Source of the DNA: Actinomucor elegans
Taxonomy: Eukaryota > Mucoromycota > Mucoromycetes > Mucorales > Mucoraceae
Length of the DNA: 64,000 bases
Reading direction: 5' to 3'
Assembly (NCBI GenBank): GCA_026027325.1
Contig: JAMSLZ010000003.1
Span: forward strand, 3,286,001 to 3,350,000
Shown: piece after piece, positions 55,758 through 64,000 of the stretch
Numbering within the stretch: position 1 is the stretch's first letter
Layout of the letters: each line of letters begins with the position of its first letter
Translations under genes and position numbers: made by a program
Notes under the pieces: generated by a model
Told to the model about the DNA's origin: nothing
Databases searched by the model: none
Seen by the model: the letters and a program-made list of their open reading frames with translations, nothing else

Positions 55758-57817
55758 TGTATAATCAAACAGAAAGAAAAGAAAGAAAGAAAAGTGAAAC
55801 AGGAAAAAAAGCGTATTAGTTGCAGAGAAAAGGACCTATTTTTATATATGGCCGCTTCAGAGTTTAAGGTTTCAATATAGCCATTGGTTATCTACAAAGA
55901 CTATGATATCAGCCAGAGAACAAGATTGCTTGGGGGCGGTTCTCTATTATTCATTCCTTATTTCTCGAGCATACCTTCATTATCAATACATTCAACCAGC
56001 GTGTTATCTATTGAGGGGTATCATACAAAGGATCCGAACAGTCATAAGATCTGCGCTTACCATGGGATCAGCTCGTCCTACTTGATCTTTGCATCAATGA
56101 ACTATTTTTTGTAATATTAATCCAACCACATGCTCACCTAGTTAATAACGGCTATATTACCATTATGGATATAACTAATGCTGATTATGATTGACTAGAG
56201 GAATAATACCTGATTGTAACTAGATTGCTTATGACATCGCAACAGTCCATATAAAACAATTTTACTGAACTGATTGGTGTGTTAATTCATCCTTCTAGAA
56301 TACCTATCAACCACTCTAAGCAATTAAAAAATTATTATTCCCCTTTCCTTCCTCTATGCACCATTGTTCTTTAAGGAAATAGATTGGCACAACAAGTCAA
56401 TGTTTAAGGAATTGCTCAGTTACACAGCGAATGTGCTTTTTGCCTGACTGAGAAAAACGTCCTTACTAGAGTACTTACAAGTCTGTCATTTGGTCATGTA
56501 CGTAGTAAAATCACACTATTTTAAACAAATCGTCATTTTCAAAGGCGCAAATCATTATGAAGTCAGCTGTGCATTCATGAGCGTTAAGCTGATCTACCGT
56601 GGCTTATTTTGCATATAGAGTATGTGTATCCTATTGTTTCGACCGTGTAACACATACGTACAATTCTAAATCAAGTATAACTCCGGCGTATGCACGGTGA
56701 TTTAGGCAAAGTGCTCTGGGTTTCGTTTTATCCAGGTCGTGTTACTAAATCAAGAAGGCTTTCATCAAACTACTAGAGTATTAGAATAAAATAACAGCTT
56801 TAATAGAAGTAGCACTCGCTTTGGAGCATGAGCTACTCAACAAATGTGACATTGGACCAAGATCGGTCATCTTTTGTATTATGTCCATTATTCCAGCTGC
56901 GATTCTCCAAAAACAAAAAAGAAAAATCGTTACTAAAAATTGAAAACGTAATGTAGAAGGCTGCAGGCACTCGCTGGATATTAAGCTAATTAATGAACAT
57001 TAAAGAGGATGTTATTCCCTTTTAGATGATGAAGGATTTGTAACTCAATGATTAAAAAACGTGTCTAAAAATCCACAGTGTTCTAGTACAAGCATAGGTT
57101 AATATGCAGCCATGGTATCTGATGCGTTAGAAAGAACGTAACACAATCTGTATAACTGGCTAGTTTCCAATTACATCTAAGCATACGGTTAAAATGAACG
57201 CAGTTTGCACCATATAGGGCTATTGTCAACTGACATCAATCAATTGAGCCAAGCAGCTTTACATCTATCAGATCCAGTATGTATTTGTTTAATATAAATG
57301 AACCAAAGAATAGACCAATGTACACCACTGTTATCAGTTTGAAGAGATGCTATAAAACATTATTGAGATTATCAAGTAGCTTAAGATACACATAAATCGA
57401 TAATATTGCTTCAGTACTACTACAACGCTGGAGCAAAATGATATATATATATATATTACTACCTACTAAGAGAATAACCTTCAATCAAGTGCATATATAA
57501 CGTTCATAATACAACTCAGCTTCAAATATCTCTTTTTATTATTGTCCGAGAAAGCATCTGTATCTGAAGATCAGCGCGTGAGACTAGGTGAAATTATATA
57601 ATCATCATCATTACGTGCGGACCAAAGGCTAGGTATCATTGGCAATTTCTCGAATTGCATAAATCACACAAAAGAAGCTACTGTGATTGGTAAAGTTTAG
57701 TAAATCAACGGTGTCAGTATGACGAAAAGGATTTTTTCCTCGTCATCATATAAAAGCCTTTTTCTTTTATAAATCACTTACTCTTTTTTTATTATTACTA
57801 TATATAACACAACTGCA
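55758..57817. other. Gene-poor region
   Basis: About 2.06 kb of AT-rich DNA with (TA)n near 57440-57460. A short dispersed-motif tail (GACATTGGACCAAGATCGG) occurs near 56847. Frames of up to 76 codons are unsupported. The last 100 bp form the promoter of the next gene. Confidence 0.55.
57748..57756 (+). promoter_or_regulatory. TATA box of the small disordered-protein gene
   Basis: ATATAAAAG, about 62 bp upstream of the ATG, followed by GCCTTTTTC. Confidence 0.5.
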
Positions 57818-58201
57818 ATGAATGAACAACCTGCTAATACTGGTGCCCATCCCACTACTATTGAAGATGTCAATCATCAACAAGCCTCCTATAATAATCG
57901 CGACGATACTATTCAGATGAAGAAGCCTGGAACTTTTACAAACGATAAAGAAACCATATCATCCACGCGTTCAGAATATGGCTCTTCTGATGGTAATAGT
58001 AGCATGCATAGTGAGCGTCCCGTGGCCGATAAGGATGCTTTTATTCAACCTGAAGAAACAAAACAACATTGGCAACATAATATGACACCGGCTCAAAGAG
58101 CGAAACAGTTGGAAGCTGAAATGAAAAAATCCCACACGGGAGGAAGCTCTGAAGAGAAAAAGCTCAAAATCGGTGAACAAAAAGAATTCAAACTCGATTA
58201 A
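57818..58201 (+). CDS. Small hydrophilic, probably disordered protein
   Basis: Single-exon gene of 127 residues with a good TATA box 62 bp upstream and an A-rich start context (CTGCAATG). The product has no hydrophobic segment, is rich in Asn, Gln, Ser, Thr and charged residues, and ends in a Lys/Glu-rich helix (MTPAQRAKQLEAEMKKSHTG and KIGEQKEFKLD). This composition resembles fungal hydrophilin- or conidiation-type proteins, but no family is recognised. Strong promoter architecture suggests high or regulated expression. The following DNA has poly-A-like signals within 60 bp of the stop. Confidence 0.62.
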   Translation: MNEQPANTGAHPTTIEDVNHQQASYNNRDDTIQMKKPGTFTNDKETISSTRSEYGSSDGNSSMHSERPVADKDAFIQPEETKQHWQHNMTPAQRAKQLEAEMKKSHTGGSSEEKKLKIGEQKEFKLD

Positions 58202-59241
58202 TTCTATCTTAAATGTCGAGTTGCGTTATTCATATAATATATATACGTAATAAATAGTACATATTAACTAATAAAATATTCGTATTTTTAATGTCAATTT
58301 GTTGCTTGGAGCAAAAAAGGTATCCTGTAAGATTTACTAATACCATCGATCACGTATTTCGCCGATTCATGCAGTACGAATATGTTACGTGTATATAGAT
58401 GTTGACGTGGCAGAGATATACCACATATATATTTTCTGTATACTGATGATGGGATTATACATATTATAATCAAGCATAGTCTCTTTTCCATATATGTATA
58501 ATAACAACCCTGATATGGCCTGTCAAATGATTGGTAAATATACCGCGATTCATTTGATGAGCTACTTGACTTATATACTCCATCTTGGCTCCTCTTAACT
58601 TTTATACGATAAAAAAAAACTGCCAATACATATTTTGAAGGATTAGTAACAAAGTTTAATTAAAAATATGTCTCCAATTGTCTTAATTGCTGTCAAAAAA
58701 TGGAGCATAATATTCCACTACAGTTATTTAGAGCAGCTGCATTTGGTGAAATCTCAATTTGGCACCAATGTATTCAATATCTGACTCATTGCATTTATTC
58801 ATTAACAGTTTCATCGGGTACGCCTAATTCTGTCACCTAATGAAAATCCTAATGATATGAATTTTTTTATTAATAGCATTTTGATACCAAGAACCAACTG
58901 TAGATATATTATCAAAAAACAATGTTACCAATTGGATAGCTCTATAAATATACGCGTGTATCTATTACTGTAAAGTTGTATACTATCAGATCATCGTGTA
59001 TCAAATGTACAGTGTTTTCCAGCCATTTTCTACCAAATGCCATGCGTTAAAAAAGAAAAGCAATGCCGTGTATAATAGCCATACCTTAAGGACGCTCCTG
59101 GGAATACAAACCGTACCTGTCAAGGTTGTAGGTATACCTCGCGAATAAACAAGAAGAAAAAAAAAGTGAGTTTGAAATGGCGGGTATAAATAATTATAAA
59201 GCACGCTGCTGTTTTTCTCCTCCTTTTAACATATTCTCGAT
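58202..59241. other. Intergenic, AT-rich
   Basis: 1.04 kb. A 110-codon minus-strand frame at 58294-58626 is present without domain or splice support. Contains GC-poor DNA and a pyrimidine tract before the SEC5 start. Confidence 0.5.
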
Positions 59242-62200
59242 ATGAATCGACTCGACTTACCTGAATATGCGGAAGATGCGGCCATCTTGCGCTTTTATCA
59301 CTTGGATTCACTCGATCCCGAAGTATGGGTAGATGACGAAGAAGGTTCTGGTAATGGACACGACCAGGAAAAAGAGTCCAGTCTTCAGCAATTTAAGCAT
59401 CCTGAACAAGATGACACGTTAAACACAACCATGGGACCTTCTGAGAGCGATATTGACTTACAAGTCATTGATGATAGCGACCCTTTGGGCGTTTATTCCT
59501 CCATTTTTCCCGAGTAAGAATATTTCCTGTGCTATCAGTGAACCAAATCAATAAAATAAGAGACTTACGTTTTATGTAGTGATATGTCGAGAAATACCAA
59601 CATTACACAGTTAAAAGAAAGTAAGACATCCTATTAACAAGACGTATCATTACTTATAGCAGTTGTAATTTAGAGGCAACAATGATGATCACTAACAAAA
59701 AATTCCAGCCTCAACAGTTTTTGCTTCAAGTGCATAAAGATACTTCGTACAATGATCTAGTAGCTGGCGAGGATAGACTGAGAAAAGGTGTTGATCAAAG
59801 GGCCGAAGCATTAAAGAGTCTTGTTCACCAAAATTTCGACCGTTTCATCAGTGCAAAGAACACGATTGATCATGTCTATGATGAGATGAAATCAAAGCAA
59901 TTGAATCAACAACAAGAATATGGTACGATTGGTATCCAGACAGCGTTAAATGGTAAGTTTTTAATGATCAAACATCATGGCCGAGAAACCCTCACCGTAT
60001 CTATGTAATAGCGGCAAATACTCGCGCTGAGCAAGTCTATGGGCCTGTTGTAGAACGCCGACAGAGAGTGGAGAAAGTGAGAAACACTTTGTACATCTTG
60101 CAAAGATATCGTTTTCTGTTCAATTTACCTAGTAGTCTTTTAGAATCAATCAAGCAGGTATGCACAACAGCGTCGTTGGAATGAACAAGTGATGTTGAGT
60201 ACATTGATAGACCAAATATGAAGCTGCCATCAGAGACTATAAAAAGGGAAAATACCTTTACCAAGTGTTGAAAGGTGATATTGATTCAACTGATCGATCT
60301 ACAGGATTATCAGATATGGAACGCGAGACTGGCATTACAGATCTTCATCGCAAAGTATTTGATAAAGTATGGACAGAAGTCAGCAAGATTGTTATTGAAT
60401 TGCAGAATGTACTACTTCGTATGTTGGCTGATCCTTGGCGTAGTATGGACGATCAAGAAAAAACGATCAAGTAAGTTGTATTTGTTCTATTCACAGAAAC
60501 GCCATGTTTTTGACCAGTCTCTCCAGCTTTTTGTTTGATTTGGATACTACAGAAGACCCTGCATGGTTCTATTTGGACAGCCAATATCAATGGATCATGG
60601 GTTTAATGAAAGACACTTACGATGGTAGTGTGAAAAAGATCAATCGACTCAAAAGTGATGAAGGCGATACAGAAGAATCGGCTACTCGACGCAGTCAGTC
60701 ATTGAAAACAGCCATTGCTCAAGTACAAACCAAGCTTGCTGAACTCAATATCGAGTCTTCTAGCGAGTTGCAAATCTGGCAAGCCATTTCAGACTTGGTC
60801 AAATCACAATCTGCATTACTGTTACGGTGTTTGCCAGACTTTTGGCGGTTATCCACAGCATTCATTGAGGGTAAATTCGCCAATAAAGCTGCTGCTGTAT
60901 CAAAATCCGGCCCCATGGGTATAGCACTCGACACACCATCTTCCCGTAGAAGACGTCAAGGCATGGATATGGCCAAAGTGGAGCAATGCCAACGTATGAC
61001 GCGCGATATCATTGGCCGTTATGCGTCTTTGATATCCGATTACTTTTCATTAGACGAACAAGCTTACAGAACCATGGATGAAGAATCATACAAGCACTAT
61101 ATCCCTGCGTTTGTGCCTGTGAATGCCAATTCGATCTATACTTGCGAATATTTGACTTTGATCATTAGTGATTTAGCCAACTGTGTTAATAATATTAACA
61201 CAATCAATCTGGCTGGTGAAGCATTTTCAGGATTAACAGATTTGATGGAGAAAACTAGATCCATGTTTATTGATGTGCTTTGTAAATGCTGGGAAAGAGA
61301 TGCAAAGACGTTTTACATGTTGGAAGAGTGGGTGTTAGATCCTCAGAATCCTCAATTTACGACTTTGCTGAAACGTTATTATGACTATCACAAATTTTGC
61401 GCTCGATCTGCTTATAAAATTGCTAGTCTGACAGCTGTATCCGATGATTCTCAAGATCAACGAGAGCGTACTATTGCGCCTCATCATATAGAAAAAATAC
61501 GGGGATCTTTTATGGAATCGACCTACACTTTCCTTGACGGTTTGATTGAATTGGCATTCACGGACTATACACCTTTGAACGAGAGAGATGAGCTCGTACT
61601 GGCTAAAAAGAGAGAAAAAATCGATGTTCACTCTATGGTAAAACATGCAACGAAAAAAAAGGGGGGGTGTTTCATTTGGATCTAATTCCTTTGTCTAGGA
61701 TGTACGTATCTTATTGACTGTCAGTAACTTGGAGCATATGCGATCCAATGTAATGCGAAAGTTGGTTGATTTATTTGAAGCTGCATATCACGTTAAAATG
61801 GAAGAAGATTTAAGAGTAAGTAGGATCGAGTTTTATGCGCAAGTACTCATAACTTGATTAGACTCTTGTTGATGTGGTGGACCGACTGGACGAAATCCTT
61901 TTCGGTGACTATATCAAACGTAAATCACAAATGATCCGAGATATCATTCGACAAGGTATCCTTATGAGTGGTATTGATTGGTCAAGTATTCCCAAACCAC
62001 AAGAAGTACATCCTTTTGTCTATGAAGCTTTAATGACACTGGTCATGGTCCATTCGCAAATCAGCAGTGTTACTAAACAATTGGTGCCTCGAGCAATTTC
62101 TAAGCTACTGGAAACCATGGCCAGTGATTGTCTGGATAGCTTTAGACAAGTGGAGCGATTTGGCATGGGCGGTATGCTTCAAGCTACTTTGGAGATTGAG

Positions 62201-62434
62201 TTCATGCACCAAACTTTATCGCAATATGTTACACCAGCTGCATCTGATACCCTACAATCAATTTATCAAACAATTGAACAAGCATATGACCCTCAGCAAC
62301 AGCAATCGAGTAATCTGCAGTCCGAGTTGAGTCATGTTAAAGAGTTACTTGTATTTAGTCGAAAGAGTACTGTAGTGCAATTTTTGTGCTTTAAACAAAA
62401 CAAGGATCGTAGTAAAAGAGCAGTGGCTAAATAA
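59242..62434 (+). CDS. SEC5: Exocyst complex component Sec5
   Basis: Part of the octameric exocyst that tethers secretory vesicles to the plasma membrane at growth sites such as the hyphal tip. Eight exons (59242-59513, 59580-59620, 59674-59952, 60012-60157, 60211-60470, 60497-61637, 61699-61815, 61862-62434) give 942 residues. The diagnostic N-terminal block is FLLQVHKDTSYNDLVAGEDR, then LKSLVHQNFDRFISAKNTID, followed by an extended coiled coil ending RFLFNLPSSLLESIKQ and YEAAIRDYKKGKYLY. The C-terminal CATCHR-type helices include EYLTLIISDLANCVNNINTI and MLQATLEIEFMHQTLSQYV. No Ral-binding Ig-like domain is seen, as usual for fungi. The start is an exon with an acidic, Gln-rich leader. Exon 6 alone covers 40 % of the protein. 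Intron 6 contains a G7 run. Confidence 0.93.
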
Positions 62435-63559
62435 AATATACAGTGCCTGCAACTCCAAATGATGGTCTTGTTTTAAATATTTACCTGAAATAGAAAGTTT
62501 TTGAAATTTCTAGCAAAAAGAGCAAGCTATAGAAAGATATAAACATAGATGGATCAGGAGGAAAGATATATTGAATACCAGAGCAAGGTAGCGAAGTAGC
62601 TCTGCGACGCTTGGGAGCTTTAATAATTTCTGCTTTTTTCTGGCGGCCTACTTCCAAGCATGCCCTGTCGGCCAACTGCTCGAGGTTCTATGCGTTAGAA
62701 TAGTACTATTGTTTAGTTACATCAGTTAATTTATCTATTTAAAATTTTGAAAGTTCGTTTTCTTGTTTCATAACAGCTTAAGGGCGTAAAATAAAAAATA
62801 TAGCCCAGTCTTCCCTGCAAGAAAAAAAAAGTGATCAAAGCCAAGAAACATACTTTTGTAAAAGCAGAAGGCCATTCCCCATGCCTTCCCCACCACGTTC
62901 GTATATTGCTACTTCCACTTATGACTTGCGATTATATAAACAAGATAATTTGATATCAATTTAATAGACAAGCTCATATTCCTATATATATACTTCATTA
63001 CAAGGCTTCTTCGACATTTAGATGTGAACATTTCAGTTTATTCAATCATATTGGCTATTCCTGTAGTACTCATTCTTGGTCAATATTTTACTGATTTTGT
63101 TGAAAAATATATTCATTTCTCGAATTAAAGTATGACCATTTCTGAATATTAGTGAAGTAATCTAAATATATATATATATTTGAAAGTTGTCTTCATGATC
63201 TTTATAATGCTCTCTCATACTGTAAAAGCCAAACCAATGATCATTTAACTAAAGTTTGCATTCAAGATACTTTTGGAGCTTTGCCAATTTATCTTCTCAA
63301 AGTGATCATATTTAACAGAGTTAAGCTTAACAGAAATTTCTCTCATGAGCAAATACTGTATATAATGTTTGAAATTAATGTAATTAACGGATTACCAAAT
63401 TGAGACTGTACACAATGAAACCAGCTTTCAAAAGGCTTTTGTGTATGGATGACATCCAGCTACAATCAGGTTTACTACGGTTTTCTCCTAATGATATATC
63501 TCTTTTTATTATTCAGAAGGAGCAAGTAAACGACTGGTTTGGGTAACCGTTATTATATT
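62435..63559. other. Intergenic, possible small exon fragment
   Basis: About 1.1 kb. On the minus strand 62490-62690 one frame reads NLEQLADRACLEVGRQKKAE and then IIKAPKRRRATSLPC after a CATAG acceptor, which looks coding, and an internal GTATTC...CTATAG could be an intron. Upstream at 62.80-62.90 kb a GTATGT...TTGCAG pair exists. I could not join these into one frame, so no gene is called. The rest is AT-rich. Confidence 0.4.
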
Positions 63560-63962
63560 TTATTGCCAACCCCATACTTCTTTAACCCATTGGCCAATAT
63601 CCATATGAACATTTTCCCATTTAGAGATGAAAGGATGTTGTAACATACGAGCAGGTGTGGGTCTGTGAGTAGGATCTTTCGTCAAGCTATAATAAAGGAT
63701 GAATACCATGTATGGAAAAGAAAAAGAAGAAGAAAAAAGCTTACCAAACAGCTACAAAATTTTTACATTCATTCGAGATATGAGCACCTTGGATTTCGGG
63801 TACAGGTTGACGCACAATAAAGTCAAGCAATTCAAAAATAGAAAGATGAGGTTGATCTGGTGGAGGTAAAGCAGGTCTATTTTGTGATACTTCAATCAAA
63901 GTCAGACCAAGCGACCAAATATCAGACTGTACAGCGTAAGCATTTCCTTGAATACGTTCGGG
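63560..63962 (-). CDS. MAP kinase kinase (Mkk1/Pek1-like), 3' end, cut by the window edge
   Basis: Phosphorylates and activates a MAP kinase; the Mkk/Pek1 class acts in cell-wall integrity signalling. Only the last two complete exons are in the window (63962-63745 and 63686-63560, intron 58 bp); earlier exons lie beyond position 64000. The visible part covers the end of the kinase domain: PERIQGNAYAVQSDIWSLGL (APE-region and the invariant Asp of subdomain IX), TLIEVSQNRPALPPPDQPHL, FELLDFIVRQPVPE, then LTKDPTHRPTPARMLQHPFI (conserved Arg of subdomain XI). PERIQG and the Pro-rich insert before FELLDFIV are typical of MAP kinase kinases. The C-terminus ends KEVWGWQ. Confidence 0.88.
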
Positions 63963-64000
63963 CTACATGATGTTAATAGTGTGTTTTATATAAAGTGCAG

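Noticed and set aside
58294..58626. 110-codon minus-strand frame
   Set aside because: Mostly AT-driven Ile/Tyr/Ser composition, no domain, no splice partner and no promoter signal.

Overview
This window is eukaryotic and almost certainly from a Mucoromycota (Mucorales-type) fungus. Genes are interrupted by many very short GT-AG introns, mostly 48-76 bp. Intergenic DNA is AT-rich and full of degraded mobile DNA. The gene set is fungal (Ssh4, exocyst Sec5, Pcl/Pho80 cyclin, Voa1/Big1-type V-ATPase factor, external NADH dehydrogenase). It also includes a GDP-mannose 4,6-dehydratase, which points to fucose in the cell wall or capsule polysaccharide, as reported for Mucorales.

Layout. 0-6 kb: a coiled-coil protein (-), an alternative NADH dehydrogenase (-) and a cytochrome-b5-fused delta-9 desaturase (-). 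6.4-7.9 kb: a secretory, lysine-rich helical protein (+). 10.2-11.1 kb: PEX11 (-). 12.0-12.4 kb: a dead Tc1/mariner-type transposase fragment. 14.8-17.3 kb: an orphan secreted protein (-) and a nine-exon palmitoyl-protein thioesterase (-). 17.3-22 kb: gene-poor, repeat-rich DNA. 22-24.9 kb: an Ssh4-type SPRY/PPxY adaptor (-) followed by a BCS1-like AAA protein (-). 24.9-29.8 kb: a gene-poor block with LINE relics. 29.8-32.1 kb: a PH-domain protein (-) divergent from a polyglutamine protein (+). 34.1-37.0 kb: an SGNH-fold secreted protein lacking its catalytic serine (+), convergent with a Voa1/Big1-like V-ATPase factor (-). 38-42.7 kb: a Pho80-like cyclin (-) and MTO1 (-). 43.9-45.9 kb: TFIIB (-) divergent from a small orphan spliced gene (+). 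46.8-48.0 kb: GDP-mannose 4,6-dehydratase (-). 49.7-52.3 kb: small uncertain genes. 53-54.7 kb: uridine phosphorylase (-) divergent from an RRG7-type nuclease-fold protein (+). 55.1-55.8 kb: a C2H2 factor (-). 57.8 kb: a small disordered protein (+). 59.2-62.4 kb: SEC5 (+). 63.6-64 kb: the 3' end of a MAP kinase kinase (-).

There is no operon logic. Several products nevertheless share a compartment. NADH dehydrogenase, BCS1-like, MTO1 and possibly RRG7-like are mitochondrial. Desaturase, Ssh4, Voa1-like and Sec5 belong to the endomembrane and trafficking system.

The most unusual non-genic signal is a degenerate motif of about 60 bp, scattered at least ten times in both orientations through the gene-poor blocks. 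Its core reads roughly CTCATTCTGGGTATGGATTA, followed by an ATGYRACATT-like part and a CCAAGATC/CCGAGATT-like part. It looks like the remnant of a repeat family. The most interesting protein-level signals are the SGNH pseudo-esterase, introns of 3n length without stops that pass silently as coding sequence, and a GC-AG intron. I did not find a convincing wholly new multi-gene system.

Exon boundaries were derived by eye from splice signals, reading phase and protein conservation, and total lengths were checked for divisibility by three where intron coordinates are given.
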